Assembly (NCBI RefSeq): GCF_000301075.1
Contig: NZ_JH932293.1
Coordinates: 668,344-732,343, forward strand
Origin: Bergeyella zoohelcum ATCC 43767
GTDB taxonomy: Bacteria; Bacteroidota; Bacteroidia; Flavobacteriales; Weeksellaceae
Direction: 5' to 3'
DNA: 64,000 bases
Shown: positions 50,623 to 60,654 of the stretch, one piece after another
Position numbering within the stretch: position 1 is the stretch's first letter
Layout of the letters: each line of letters starts with the position of its first letter
The notes under the pieces: generated by a model
Database searches by the model: none
What the model saw: only the letters and a program-made list of their open reading frames with translations
Told to the model about the DNA's origin: nothing
Translations under genes and position numbers: made by a program

Positions 50623-51039
50623 ATATGCGTGTGTACGCGGAATCTATAAAAAAAATCTAGAGCGAGCAAATATCGGATATTTTAATTTATATCCTCCTTC
50701 ATTGAGAAGGGGGCAATTTTGTTTGTGTCTATGTCATCATCATAGTTATTCATTACCCCATAGAGGAGAGACCTGCACCAGTACCTTCCCTATCCTTCAC
50801 CAGAACTTTTTACAAAAATCAATACGATATCAGTGTCTCCCTTCTAATTTGTACAGTTCACTAATTGTTTTTTGGGAGGATAGGGATTTAATAAGGAATT
50901 ATCTAGAAAAAGGAAAGAAATTAAAGAGTCTAAAGAATCTAAAAAATCGAAATCATCAAAACGAACGGAATCTTTTAATCTTTGAATTTTTTAATCATTT
51001 AATAAAAAAAAATAAATCAACATTTTAAATTTAAAAACG
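50623..51039. other. Non-coding stretch between CA repeat and fibre gene
   Basis: Contains a small hairpin CCTTC-ATTGA-GAAGG near 50695-50710 and an AT-rich end. The frame open from 50600 to 51028 has low-complexity, Cys/His-rich then Lys/Asn-rich content unlike a real protein. No exact promoter box for 51040 is visible. Confidence 0.4.
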
Positions 51040-52710
51040 ATGAACAAAACAACAATCAAGATCAGTGTGTTAGCGTTCTTAGGTTTTATGACCTATGGCT
51101 ATGCACAGCAACAGCAGCAAGACCCTTACAAGGGTAAAGTAGGGGTAAACACCGTAACACCAAGTGCTACGATGGATGTACAGCCGAATAGTGATAACGC
51201 TAGAGTAGAGGCAAAAACGAATGAAGGGATTATTGCTCCTAAGCTGAGCAAAACGAGAATTGCTAATATTGAAACTCCCGTAGAAGGTACTTTAGTGTAT
51301 GCTACGGATGCTACTTACACCGCAGGAAGTGATGCTACAGTAAATAATAGAGTAGCGAAGATTACGGAAAAAGGATATTATTTCTATAATGGTACCGAGT
51401 GGGTGAAAGCGGGGAATAATTCACTGGCTGTAGATGGTTCTAAGTGGACCAATGATACAGCAAATAATGTGGTAAAATTAACCAATTTATCTGATGGAAC
51501 TACACCAAGAACAGATGATAAGAATATTTTTATTCATGATTCTGGAAAAGTTGGTATTGGAACAAGCACGCCCGATAGATTATTCAGTATTTTAGGAGAT
51601 CAACCAGCTACGGATCAATTAGGTCAGTTTATAATTAAAACTGAGGAAAACTCCAATAGTGATGCAGGAATAACTTTATTAAGTAAAAAAGCTCATGCTA
51701 GCTTAAAGTTAGGATCAGGGGTAGATAGTGATAGTCAAATTCTATTTGATATGTCGAGTAATTTTGAAAACAACAATTATAGTAAGACATTCAATATATG
51801 GTATGATTACAGTTCTGTAGATGAGAATTTAAGATATTTGGGTTTTAGAAGTAATCTTCATCCTACAGAAAGTAGTGGAATATTTTTTAATGTATTAGGA
51901 AGATTAGGACTTGGAGTAAAAGAACCAAAAGAAAAAATAGATGTTTACAATCCTACTGGTTTTACGATAATGAAAGCAAGTAACGATCTAGGTTTTTCAA
52001 AATTCGGTACAAGAGATACTGGTAATACTTATGTTGGTTTTAAGAATAAGTTTCAATTATGGAATGCTGATGAAACCATTCCAATGCTTGAAGTAACCCA
52101 AGATGGTAATGTAGGTATAGGTATGGGAAATCCATCTGAAAAACTAGAAGTAAATGGTAGTATTAAAGCTAATTCATTAGCAGGATCAGGTAATCGTCCA
52201 GTATATGCAGATGCACAAGGTAAATTAGTAATCGGTAGTTCTACTACTATCAGATCTGCATGGGTTCCAGATACAGCGAGTAATTCTGTACAGCTTGCCA
52301 TTACATCTGCCAATGGAGACAGAACTACTCATCCAATAAGCATTACAGATGAAGGAATGGTAAGAGCTACTTCTTTCCAAGGAGTTAATGGAGCCACTAT
52401 CTTCCCAGATTATGTATTCCAAAAGTACTATACAGGAACTTCGTCTATCAAGGCAGATTACAATTTCAAATCACTGAGTCAAGTAGAAGATTTTGTAAAA
52501 ACCAATGGACATTTACCAGGATATAAATCTGCTGAGACTATTAAAGCACAAGGTTATGTAGATCTAATGGAAACGCAGCTGACCAATGTGGAGAAAATAG
52601 AAGAACTTTACTTGCATAGTATAGAGCAAGATAAAGCATTAAAAGCTAAAGATGCAGAGATTGCAGATTTAAAGCAGAGGCTTGAGAGATTAGAAAAATT
52701 AATCCAATAA
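51040..52710 (+). CDS. Secreted fibre protein with C-terminal coiled coil
   Basis: A 556-residue exported protein. The signal peptide ends GYAQQQ; KVGVNTVTPSATMDVQPNSD parallels the start of the protein at 14307. The middle has repeated KVGIGTSTPDRLFSI, NVGIGMGNPSEKLEVNGSIK modules, as in flavobacterial fibre/tail-like proteins. The C-terminus (PDYVFQKYYTG, KTNGHLPGYKSAETI, then IEELYLHSIEQDKALKAKDA and a heptad coiled coil) resembles the end domain of peptidase-S74-type fibres, but I do not see the autocleavage residues with certainty. Probably a surface trimer. Expression may depend on the CA repeat upstream. Confidence 0.82.
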   Translation: MNKTTIKISVLAFLGFMTYGYAQQQQQDPYKGKVGVNTVTPSATMDVQPNSDNARVEAKTNEGIIAPKLSKTRIANIETPVEGTLVYATDATYTAGSDATVNNRVAKITEKGYYFYNGTEWVKAGNNSLAVDGSKWTNDTANNVVKLTNLSDGTTPRTDDKNIFIHDSGKVGIGTSTPDRLFSILGDQPATDQLGQFIIKTEENSNSDAGITLLSKKAHASLKLGSGVDSDSQILFDMSSNFENNNYSKTFNIWYDYSSVDENLRYLGFRSNLHPTESSGIFFNVLGRLGLGVKEPKEKIDVYNPTGFTIMKASNDLGFSKFGTRDTGNTYVGFKNKFQLWNADETIPMLEVTQDGNVGIGMGNPSEKLEVNGSIKANSLAGSGNRPVYADAQGKLVIGSSTTIRSAWVPDTASNSVQLAITSANGDRTTHPISITDEGMVRATSFQGVNGATIFPDYVFQKYYTGTSSIKADYNFKSLSQVEDFVKTNGHLPGYKSAETIKAQGYVDLMETQLTNVEKIEELYLHSIEQDKALKAKDAEIADLKQRLERLEKLIQ

Positions 52711-52720
52711 ATTTTACTTT

Positions 52721-52757
52721 GCCCTATCGGAATTGTAATTCTGATAGGGCTTTTTTT
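52721..52757 (+). terminator. Terminator of the fibre-protein gene
   Basis: Stem GCCCTATCGGAATT/AATTCTGATAGGGC (one mismatch/G-T), 2-nt loop, then TTTTTTT. Confidence 0.9.
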
Positions 52758-52764
52758 ATGATAG

Positions 52765-52895
52765 TGAGTTTTTAGCTTCTAGCGGTTGGCAGTTAGCTTT
52801 CTAACTTCCAACTTCCAACTTCTAATTTCTAAAATCATTGTACTTTATACAATCTCTGACTTCCTATTTCTCAAGTTTACATCGTACAATTCTTA
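52765..52895. repeat. Dispersed AT-rich repeat, copy 6
   Basis: TTTAGCTTCTAGCGGTTGGC, TTCCAACTTCTAATTTCTAA and AATCATTGTACTTTATACAA blocks; the best-preserved plus-oriented copy together with the one at 16.95 kb. Confidence 0.7.
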
Positions 52896-52905
52896 GTTGG
52901 TTTTG

Positions 52906-52913
52906 TATTTTTG
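52906..52913 (+). promoter_or_regulatory. -7 box TATTTTTG for the TonB receptor
   Basis: Exact TAnnTTTG ending 16 bp before ATG 52930; it excludes the longer frame from 52897. Confidence 0.55.
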
Positions 52914-52929
52914 CAAAAATTTTATCGAG

Positions 52930-55089
52930 ATGAAATTAAAAAAACACAGTTTAGTCATTAGCCTCCTTGCTTCAGCGTATGCTTTTGCTCAGGAGCATGA
53001 AAGGACACTAGATAGCTTAGTCATTTATCATAAAAAAGAGATTTACAAAACCCAAAAGAAATTTTCTGAAAATGCTTTGCCTACCCAAGTGCTTCAGACT
53101 AAAGATTTGGAACGGACTAATCCTATTTTTATCGAGCAGACTTTGGGAGCTTTAGCAGGAGTGCAAGTGGAAAAAAGAACCTCTTTCGGAGGGCAAAGGG
53201 TAGTAGTGAGAGGCTATGGAAATGACCAGAAATTTAACAATTGGGGAGTGAAATTTTACCTCAATGAGGTGCCTCTTACTAATGCAGATGGGGTAACCAT
53301 TTTGGAGGATATTGATTTTTCACAGATTAATGGCATAGAAGTCATTAAAGGTCCTGCTTCTACTCGTTATGGAGGAGGTTCGGGAGGGACGGTGAAATTT
53401 TCTATCCTTCCTGATGAGAAAAAAGGAATGAGCATTTCTAATAGTTTACTTGCTGGCTCTTTTGGTTTATTTCAAAATAATACCAAAATCCAAACGAGCA
53501 ATGAAAACTCTACATTGCTGTTTAATTATGGTCACTTAGAAAGCAAAGGATATAGACCGAGAGGAAATACCAATAAAAATAATTATAGTTTTTTAGGGAG
53601 CTTTACACTCAATCCACATCAAACGCTTACGGCGTATGCGTCTCATTCTAACTCATTCGAAGGGGTGCCAGGACAAATCTCGCTCCAAGATTATTATCAA
53701 GGTAAAGACCCTGGAAATGCGGCATATGCAAGGAGAAATGCAGCCAATCATTTTATTTCTAATAGAGTAACGGTGGGACATCAGTGGCAAATTCTTTCAG
53801 AGCTTAGCAATGCTACCTCTATTTATTATCATCATTTGGATACGCAAAGAACGGCGGCAGGTGCTCATGAAAATTCTATGCAACCAAGCTATGGATTTCG
53901 TTCTGTTTTTCAGTGGAATAAGAAGGTGAATAATGATTTCTCTAACCATTTAGAATGGGGTGCTGAATATTCGGTTTCTCGTTCTTTAATTTCTAATTAT
54001 CGTTTTGATGGTAAGGTGATAGATCCTGCTTTGCAAATGAGACCCATCTCTAGAGCTTCTTATTTTAAATATAATAATTATGCTTTTTCGGCGTTTATAA
54101 TGAACCGATTAAGCTATGAACCATGGGCCTTAGATTTACTTGTAGGAACCAGCGGGAACACTATGGGGTACCATCGTTTGGATTTATTGAGATTTCCAGG
54201 GCTGGTACAGGGATATAATAAAGATTTGTCCTTTCAGAAATCTTTTTCCATGGAGCTTACCCCTCATATTGCTTTGCAGAAAAAGTGGAAAAATCAAGTT
54301 TTTAATCTCAGCTATAGTCAAGGCTTTAATCCACCCACGGCGGCAACTTCTTTTATTAGAGGAATTTCAGAAACGAATGATCACCTGAAAGCGGAAAAAG
54401 CAAAAATGTGGGATTTTACTGCACAAGGATTATTGGATAATACTAATTTTAACTATCAGATTTCTCTTTTTCATATAGATGTGTCTAATAAACTTACTCA
54501 GCTTTGGAATCCAAATTCTGGAGGTTATAGCTATTGGGCGAATACAGGGCAACAAGTGAACAAGGGAATAGAAGCGAGTATAGGATATCTGTATTCTTCA
54601 GAGGGGTTTGTGAAGAGTATTGCTCCTCATGTAAATATGGCATTGTATGATTTTAAATACAAAAACTTCTCTGAAGAAAGTGAAAACACTATTGATGATT
54701 ATTCTGGTAAACGCGTAGTAGGAGTGCCTACTTCTAAATATGCTTTGGGACTGGATATTACCACTCAAATAGGGCTTTATCTCAATAACAGTTTCAATTA
54801 TCTGAGCGATGTTTTTACTGATTTTGATAACGAAATTAATGTAAAAGGATTTCACCAGCTGAATATGAAATTCGGGTATCGAAAGAGTTTTGGAAAATGG
54901 GATTTAAACGCTTATATCGCCGGAAATAATCTGACCAATCAAGTGAATTATAGTTTTCTCTTTGTAGGTAATGCGGTGGGAGATTCTGATTTTGCCAATG
55001 GTTACCCCGAAAATATAACTACAGATATTACACCAGGTCCCTCTAAAGCCTATTTCTTTGGTGGGCTAGATGTGAAGTATTCTTTTTAG
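52930..55089 (+). CDS. TonB-dependent outer-membrane receptor (FecA-like)
   Basis: A 719-residue receptor with signal peptide (KKHSLVISLLASAYAFAQ). The plug domain includes LPTQVLQTKDLERTNPIFIE, GVQVEKRTSFGGQRVVVRGYG and VIKGPASTRYGGGSGGTV; the 22-strand barrel ends in ...VKYSF with the terminal aromatic residue. The plug and the RTSFGGQRVVVRG motif are closest to FecA/ferric-siderophore receptors, but no carboxypeptidase-like N-terminal domain or SusD partner is present, so glycan uptake is less likely. The ligand is unknown. No Fur box was found by eye. Confidence 0.9.
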   Translation: MKLKKHSLVISLLASAYAFAQEHERTLDSLVIYHKKEIYKTQKKFSENALPTQVLQTKDLERTNPIFIEQTLGALAGVQVEKRTSFGGQRVVVRGYGNDQKFNNWGVKFYLNEVPLTNADGVTILEDIDFSQINGIEVIKGPASTRYGGGSGGTVKFSILPDEKKGMSISNSLLAGSFGLFQNNTKIQTSNENSTLLFNYGHLESKGYRPRGNTNKNNYSFLGSFTLNPHQTLTAYASHSNSFEGVPGQISLQDYYQGKDPGNAAYARRNAANHFISNRVTVGHQWQILSELSNATSIYYHHLDTQRTAAGAHENSMQPSYGFRSVFQWNKKVNNDFSNHLEWGAEYSVSRSLISNYRFDGKVIDPALQMRPISRASYFKYNNYAFSAFIMNRLSYEPWALDLLVGTSGNTMGYHRLDLLRFPGLVQGYNKDLSFQKSFSMELTPHIALQKKWKNQVFNLSYSQGFNPPTAATSFIRGISETNDHLKAEKAKMWDFTAQGLLDNTNFNYQISLFHIDVSNKLTQLWNPNSGGYSYWANTGQQVNKGIEASIGYLYSSEGFVKSIAPHVNMALYDFKYKNFSEESENTIDDYSGKRVVGVPTSKYALGLDITTQIGLYLNNSFNYLSDVFTDFDNEINVKGFHQLNMKFGYRKSFGKWDLNAYIAGNNLTNQVNYSFLFVGNAVGDSDFANGYPENITTDITPGPSKAYFFGGLDVKYSF

Positions 55090-55108
55090 AGATTTGGAAT
55101 AATTTGTC

Positions 55109-55150
55109 TCATCCCCTTTCAATAGTCCACTACTGAAAGGGGATGATTCA
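55109..55150 (+). terminator. TonB receptor terminator
   Basis: Perfect 13-bp stem TCATCCCCTTTCA/TGAAAGGGGATGA with a 12-nt loop. The T-run after it is weak. Confidence 0.7.
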
Positions 55151-55200
55151 TTGTATTATTTTAGGTTGAAATAAAGTGTTTTGTACCCAAAGCTTACTTA

Positions 55201-55998
55201 CTAAAAGCCATCACCGTCTAATAGATTTCCTAATTTTCCTAAAACGCTACCTTCTTCTTTCTTGTTGTAGGTAGCATAACTCAGAATTCTAGAGGCTAAT
55301 CTACTCACGGGGAGCGTCTGAATCCATACTTTCCCTGGTCCAGTAAGTGTAGCGAAGAATACCCCTTCTCCTCCGAAGAGGGTGTTTTTAATGCCTCCTA
55401 CAAATTCTATATCATAATGAACGGTTTGGGTAAACCCCACGATGCACCCCGTGTCTATTTTTATTTTTTCGCCTGCTTGGAGTTCTTTTTCTGTAACATG
55501 TCCACCTGCATGAACGAAAGCCATCCCATCTCCTTCTAGTTTTTGCATGATAAAACCTTCCCCTCCGAAAAGCCCTGTGCCTAATTTTTTCTGAAACTCA
55601 ATGCCTACACTTACCCCTTTGGCAGCACATAGGAAAGCATCTTTTTGGCAAATTACCTTACCATTCAGTTGCTCTAAATCTAGTGGGATAATTTTCCCTG
55701 GATAGGGAGAAGCAAAGGCTACTTTCTTTTTACCTTGTCCCATATTGGTGTAGGCGGTCATAAAGAGACTTTCACCAGTGAGCATTCTCTTTCCGGCACT
55801 TAATATTTTTCCGAAAAGTCCAGTAGATTGATTTTTTTCACTGCCATCACCAAAGATAGTTTGCATCTGTATGCCATCCTCCATCATCATAAAACTTCCA
55901 GCTTCTGCTATGGCGGTTTCTTGTGGATCTAGCTCAATGTCCACATATTGCATTTCTTCACCGTGAATTTCGTAATCGATTTCGTGATTTTTTTTCAT
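55201..55998 (-). CDS. TIGR00266 / AIM24 family protein
   Basis: A 265-residue beta-rich protein of the AIM24/TIGR00266 family. Seen: EAGSFMMMEDGIQMQTIFGD at the start, GLFGKILSAGKRMLTGESLFMT, FGGEGFIMQKLEGDGMAFVHAGG, and the C-terminal FGGEGVFFATLTGPGKVWIQ with TLPVSRLASRI. The double-psi-like repeat FGGEG is characteristic. Cytosolic, function unknown. Convergent with the TonB receptor, with no neighbour in a shared operon. Confidence 0.93.
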   Translation of the reverse strand: MKKNHEIDYEIHGEEMQYVDIELDPQETAIAEAGSFMMMEDGIQMQTIFGDGSEKNQSTGLFGKILSAGKRMLTGESLFMTAYTNMGQGKKKVAFASPYPGKIIPLDLEQLNGKVICQKDAFLCAAKGVSVGIEFQKKLGTGLFGGEGFIMQKLEGDGMAFVHAGGHVTEKELQAGEKIKIDTGCIVGFTQTVHYDIEFVGGIKNTLFGGEGVFFATLTGPGKVWIQTLPVSRLASRILSYATYNKKEEGSVLGKLGNLLDGDGF

Positions 55999-56111
55999 TG
56001 TATTATTAAAATATTAGGATTAAATGTTAAAGAAGATTTGATTGTTTTTTAGCACAGATGTTTTCTAAAACACTTTGCGATACGCTAAATTAATAATTTT
56101 ATTGGATTTTA

Positions 56112-56150
56112 CAAAGAAAAAAACGAAGTCTAAGAAAAAAGACTTCGTTT
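56112..56150 (-). terminator. Terminator of the Tyr-rich protein gene
   Basis: Stem AAACGAAGTC/GACTTCGTTT with a 10-nt loop; on the minus strand followed by TTTTTTTCTTTG. Confidence 0.85.
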
Positions 56151-56157
56151 TGAATGG

Positions 56158-57189
56158 TTATTTGAATCCACTTACTCTGCCACTGCCAGAGGATGAATTT
56201 CGAATACCCGTGTCATTACTCATTGTGCGTGTATTGCTATTGGAAAATCCGCTATTTCTCGGTGTGCTGAAACTGCTTCCGCTATTGTTTCTAAATCCTC
56301 CGCTAGTACTTCTTGGTGGAGTAGTGGTGTGATTTCTCGGTGTACTAAAGGAAGACGCTGAACCATTAGAACTATCATTTCTGAAACCACCGTTGGGAGT
56401 TCTTGGTGTGTTTGCTGAGTTATTTCTTGCATGACCAAATGACGAATTTTCATGATGTTCTTTTTTAAACCCGCTTACTCCATTGCTTCTTGGAGTGCTC
56501 CATGAGGAGTTTCCTGTATAGTCATTCTTAAATCTGCTTATAGAGCCACTTCTCGGATTGTGATTGGCATCAGAGAAATTGGTATAAGTTCTGGTGCTTC
56601 GTGGTTGGTTCCAACCGAATTTTGTACCTATACTTCTGTGATAATCGTACCGATTGATTCTATAGTAATCCACATGCACCGTTCTGTATCTTGGCATTAC
56701 GGTGTATCTTGGATAGTAGTGTGTAGTCCAGTAATTATTATAATAATAAACAGGATGGCTTCCGTGATAGTAATTGTTTTGGAAGACGATGAAAACTTGA
56801 GGACCTAAGATTCTTTCCAAGGCATAAAATCTATCATACCACCATCTTCTCGGGTTCATTCTGTAATAGCTATTCCATGCATGAAAGGAGGGAAACTGTC
56901 TGTTGAGCTCTATAATCATATTGATTTGCATGGGAGATAGGTGATGGGTCCTGAAAAAGGAATTCCAGTTAATCATGGTAATAGATCTCCGATAATCATT
57001 GTAGATGTTTCTGTAGTAGGAATCAGCGTAATAATCCGAAGGGTATTCATAGTAATAATCATCGGGGAAGTAATCGAAATCATCGTAATAGTCTCCATAG
57101 TAGTTATTATCATATCCTTGATGAGGTGTGTATTGAGCATGGAGCATTCCCGCAACCAAGAGTCCAAAAGTGAGTGCTAATTTTTTCAT
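56158..57189 (-). CDS. Secreted Tyr-rich / Ser-Asn-rich low-complexity protein
   Basis: A 343-residue exported protein (signal peptide KKLALTFGLLVAGMLHAQ). Residues 25-70 are extremely rich in Tyr and Asp (NNYYGDYYDDFDYFPDDYYY); a folded-looking middle (INWNSFFRTHHLSPMQINMI, RWWYDRFYALERILGPQVFI) follows; the last 140 residues are Ser/Asn/Gly/Arg-rich with repeated SSFSTPRN-like and GGFRN units. The start is ATG 57189, because the 23 codons upstream precede the signal peptide. No family name is known to me; the composition suggests an envelope or extracellular-matrix protein. Confidence 0.75.
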   Translation of the reverse strand: MKKLALTFGLLVAGMLHAQYTPHQGYDNNYYGDYYDDFDYFPDDYYYEYPSDYYADSYYRNIYNDYRRSITMINWNSFFRTHHLSPMQINMIIELNRQFPSFHAWNSYYRMNPRRWWYDRFYALERILGPQVFIVFQNNYYHGSHPVYYYNNYWTTHYYPRYTVMPRYRTVHVDYYRINRYDYHRSIGTKFGWNQPRSTRTYTNFSDANHNPRSGSISRFKNDYTGNSSWSTPRSNGVSGFKKEHHENSSFGHARNNSANTPRTPNGGFRNDSSNGSASSFSTPRNHTTTPPRSTSGGFRNNSGSSFSTPRNSGFSNSNTRTMSNDTGIRNSSSGSGRVSGFK

Positions 57190-57264
57190 TGTTTTATGAT
57201 TTTTTAATGAGAGATGATTATTGTGCTTTATTAGATAATTAATGCGAGAATAAAGCATCTTTGG

Positions 57265-60200
57265 TTAATTGTCTAATGATATATTCAGATATACCAAATC
57301 TGTTCCAATTACTTTTTTGCCCATATTTTCTAAAGCATTTTGGTACTGACGCATTTGGTTTTTGTATTTTTCATGTTCTGTACCCGTTTTAAAATCAATG
57401 ATATATATGCCTTCTTCGGTGGAGATGATTCTATCAGGTCTAAGAATGTATTTTTGTCCATTTTCGAAATAAATCAGTTCTCTTTCATTGAGTATGGTAT
57501 GTTTAGGAGAGAAATATTCAGGGTATTTTCGGATGGTTTCTTCGATGTTTTTCTGAATGATTTGGGCTTCCTTATGATGGATAATACCTTTTAAGATATA
57601 CTTTTGGAGGGTAGGTAGCAGGTCTTTCTCTGTGGAGATTTTGGAAAGGAGTTCATGGATGAAAATACCCATTCTTACTTTTTCATCTTTTTGCTGATAG
57701 CTTTTAGATGGTGTAGCAATGGTAATCTGTGTAGGTGTTTCGGTAGAAGAAAAACCAGAGATATTCAGAGTGTCTTGTGTAGGGGCTACATGATTTTTTA
57801 GAGATGTTTTCTCAGCATCAAAATCTTCAAAAAATTCTAGCTCTTCAGGAGCATTAGGAAATTTTTCTAAGATAAAATCTACCAATTCGTTTTGGGTAGG
57901 CTGATTCGGTTTTTCTAAATACAGGAAAAGCTGGTCTATAGGGCGGGTAGTTGCTACATACTGAAGAGATAGCCTATCTATTTTATTTTGGTATATGTTT
58001 TTTTCATTAAATGCTCTGATGTTTTCATCATAGGCGTTTAGATTTCCCTTAAAACCATCAATGCTTACCGAAGAAATACCGTCTATGCTATCTATGGAGA
58101 ACCAATCGATAAATTTACTGTCTTTATTATCTTTTCGGATGGGAAGAAATACGATAGGAAACTCTAGCCCCTTGGATTTATGGATGGTCATGAGCTGTAT
58201 AGCATCTAGGTTTTCAGACGCTTGAAGTGTTTTTTTGTGGAGTTCTTCATCCCAAAGCTGGGTTAATCTTTTCGGTGTAGCAGAGGTGTTTTGAGAAAAG
58301 CTGTACACTTCCTCTAGAAAAGAAAGGATGAAATCTCCTTCTGTACCTTCCATTTTCATTTGGTGGATGAGACTTTCTACGCTATTGTAAAGGTTAAAGT
58401 GCTGTCCGTTTACTTCGCTAAGATGAAGGTTCCAATCGGTTTTTAATTTTTCTAAACGAACCTGAGTGTCCAGTTGTAATAAAGCCAATGATTCTTCTGT
58501 GAAATCTTGAAAATTAATTCTTTTTATTTGATTAAGGTGATGGAGCATCAGAATGAAATCTTGTTCTCTCTTGGTATTGGTATTCCATTTTAGGAAATGA
58601 ATAAGTGCATTGAGGGTGTGAGAGATATCCAGAGTGAGTCCTCTTTCGGAGAGTGTTTTAATGAAAATTTCTTGGTTTTCATATTGAATTTTTCTTTGTG
58701 AAAGCAAGGTGATGAGGTGGAAAATGTCATCGGTATTTCTACAGAGAATGGTAATATCTTTCAGGGCATATCCATTATTTACACATTCCTGAATATCATG
58801 GTGCATTTTTTCAGCAATAGCTTCATAAAATTCAGTTTTTATGCTTTGCTCCATGAGGTGAACTTTCACTCTCCCTTTTTTGGAGGATTGAGGTTTTTGG
58901 AAAGCATTTTTTCCGAAAATTTCTTGGTGCTCGGGTGCTAAGGTATGAGAATGCCATTCATATAGGGTGTTATTAAACGCTACAATATTCGCAGCACTTC
59001 GCCAGTTGCTATCCAAAATTTCTATGGTGGCGGGCTGTGGCGTGATTTCATTATGATTGAGGATGTCTATCATGATATGGCTATCTCCGCCACGAAATCT
59101 ATAGATGCTTTGTTTAGGGTCACCCACGATGGTAAAAGAAGTCTTATCCTGTGCTATGCTTTCATCACGAAGTGGAATGATGTTTTTCCACTGCATAAGA
59201 GAGGTATCTTGGAATTCGTCCAAGAAAAAATGCTGAAAACGGGTGCCTACTTTTTCATAGATGAATGGGGCGGGTTCTTTTTGGAGATTTTCATGAATGA
59301 GGATATTGAATTTAGAGAGGAGTACCAAATCATTCTCATTTTCTATCAGAGCGAGTTCTTTTTGAAGATTTTGCTGTACTTTGAGTGGAAGAAGTGCATC
59401 CATAATTTTGCTGATTTTTTGTTTTTCCACTTCTTTTTGGATGATGTCCATTCTGGCATTCATCAGAGGTTCCAAGATAGATAGTACTTCATTTTCTTTC
59501 TTTTTTCCTGATGACGAAGCCCCTTTTAAATAATTAGCAACGGTTTTTTCTTCGTCTTCAGTGGAGGCTCTTAGCTTAATATCATTTTTTTGGATGATGT
59601 TCTCAAAGAATAAGACGATGGAGTTTTTTCTTCCGCCAGAAAAATCACTTACGCTGAGACCTTGTTTTTCTATCAGCTGTAAACTATGCTCTGCGATGGT
59701 AACGATTTCTTTGTTAATTTGCTGTATTCTTTTTTGTAGTGTTTCCGTGGCCTTTTGATAATAGAGACTATCGAATTTTTCATTTTTCTTCAGTGCTTCA
59801 TAATTGGTGTCAGAGATATAGTTTTTAGCACTTCTGAAAAGCTCGTTATGGAGATTTACTCTTTTTTCATTGTCATAGTTATATTCCACGAAATCAATAA
59901 ATTCGGTGGATAGTTTTTCATCTTCTCCCACTTTTTCCAGCATTTGGTCAATGGCTTCGATGAGGTAGGGGTCGGCATTGATTTCGATGTTAAAATTTTT
60001 TGCTAAACCTAATTCATAGGCAAAACTTCTTACCAATTTGGCATTAAACTTATCGATGGTAGAAATATTGAGTACGGAGTAGTTATGAAGAATATAGTCT
60101 CTCAGTTTTTTGGCACGAAGATGTAATTCTTCTATGTCCACCGTTTTGCCCTGTTTTTTGAGTGCTTGAAGCAGTCCTTTAAGGTCATTATTTTCTAGAT

Positions 60201-60408
60201 AGTCATCTGCCGCAAAGCCATCTAACCAGCCAAGGATTCGGCTTTTCATTTCATTGGCTGCTTTGTTAGTAAAAGTAAGTGCCAGGATGTTTTGGATAAC
60301 GGTATGCTGCTGAGGCTCTGCTAAGCATATCATGAGGAGTTTCTGTACGAGGGTATAGGTTTTTCCAGAGCCTGCCGAAGCGGTAATGGCTTTGTAAGCA
60401 TTTTTCAT
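57265..60408 (-). CDS. UvrD/AddA-type helicase-nuclease
   Basis: A 1047-residue superfamily-1A helicase with a C-terminal nuclease, as in AddA/RecB-type double-strand-break repair. Walker A is ITASAGSGKTYTL (8-20); motif II is FLDEFQDTS; GDPKQSIYRFRGGDS, LDSNWRSA and IHKSKGLEFPIVFLP are motifs III-V. The PD-(D/E)xK nuclease is near the end (LRPDRIISTEEGIYIIDFKT). The partner AddB is not in the window. The open frame continues 90 codons upstream through tRNA-Cys, but ATG 60408 (MKNAYKAITASAGSG) is the true start. Confidence 0.94.
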   Translation of the reverse strand: MKNAYKAITASAGSGKTYTLVQKLLMICLAEPQQHTVIQNILALTFTNKAANEMKSRILGWLDGFAADDYLENNDLKGLLQALKKQGKTVDIEELHLRAKKLRDYILHNYSVLNISTIDKFNAKLVRSFAYELGLAKNFNIEINADPYLIEAIDQMLEKVGEDEKLSTEFIDFVEYNYDNEKRVNLHNELFRSAKNYISDTNYEALKKNEKFDSLYYQKATETLQKRIQQINKEIVTIAEHSLQLIEKQGLSVSDFSGGRKNSIVLFFENIIQKNDIKLRASTEDEEKTVANYLKGASSSGKKKENEVLSILEPLMNARMDIIQKEVEKQKISKIMDALLPLKVQQNLQKELALIENENDLVLLSKFNILIHENLQKEPAPFIYEKVGTRFQHFFLDEFQDTSLMQWKNIIPLRDESIAQDKTSFTIVGDPKQSIYRFRGGDSHIMIDILNHNEITPQPATIEILDSNWRSAANIVAFNNTLYEWHSHTLAPEHQEIFGKNAFQKPQSSKKGRVKVHLMEQSIKTEFYEAIAEKMHHDIQECVNNGYALKDITILCRNTDDIFHLITLLSQRKIQYENQEIFIKTLSERGLTLDISHTLNALIHFLKWNTNTKREQDFILMLHHLNQIKRINFQDFTEESLALLQLDTQVRLEKLKTDWNLHLSEVNGQHFNLYNSVESLIHQMKMEGTEGDFILSFLEEVYSFSQNTSATPKRLTQLWDEELHKKTLQASENLDAIQLMTIHKSKGLEFPIVFLPIRKDNKDSKFIDWFSIDSIDGISSVSIDGFKGNLNAYDENIRAFNEKNIYQNKIDRLSLQYVATTRPIDQLFLYLEKPNQPTQNELVDFILEKFPNAPEELEFFEDFDAEKTSLKNHVAPTQDTLNISGFSSTETPTQITIATPSKSYQQKDEKVRMGIFIHELLSKISTEKDLLPTLQKYILKGIIHHKEAQIIQKNIEETIRKYPEYFSPKHTILNERELIYFENGQKYILRPDRIISTEEGIYIIDFKTGTEHEKYKNQMRQYQNALENMGKKVIGTDLVYLNISLDN

Positions 60409-60458
60409 GTAAAAAAGATTTGGACTAAAATAATGAAATTTTATGAGAATGATTTTGA

Positions 60459-60494
60459 AAATAAAAAACCACAACTCATGAGTTGTGGTTTTTT
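60459..60494 (-). terminator. tRNA-Cys terminator
   Basis: Perfectly palindromic stem AAAACCACAACT-CATG-AGTTGTGGTTTT; on the minus strand followed by TTTTTTATTTTC. Confidence 0.85.
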
Positions 60495-60567
60495 GGAGGT
60501 ACCTAGCGGATTCGAACCGCTGTAGATGGTGTTGCAGACCACTGCCTAGCCACTCGGCCAAAGTACC
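60494..60567 (-). tRNA. tRNA-Cys (anticodon GCA), CCA encoded
   Basis: Acceptor GGTACTT/AGGTACC, anticodon loop CTGCAAC (GCA), T-loop GGTTCGAATCC and discriminator T followed by encoded CCA. The U discriminator is typical of tRNA-Cys. Confidence 0.96.
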
Positions 60568-60654
60568 CTTTTGTGAACGCAAAGGTATGAAAAAATATTC
60601 AATAAACAAAAAGGAAAGATGAAATTTTATTTCATTCCCTTTTTTAAAATTAAG

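Noticed and set aside
50702-51028. 108-residue frame before the fibre-protein gene
   Set aside because: The start is TTG, the composition is Cys/His-rich then Lys/Asn-rich as in random AT-rich DNA, and there is no promoter box at its start. I keep it only as part of the CA-repeat hypothesis.
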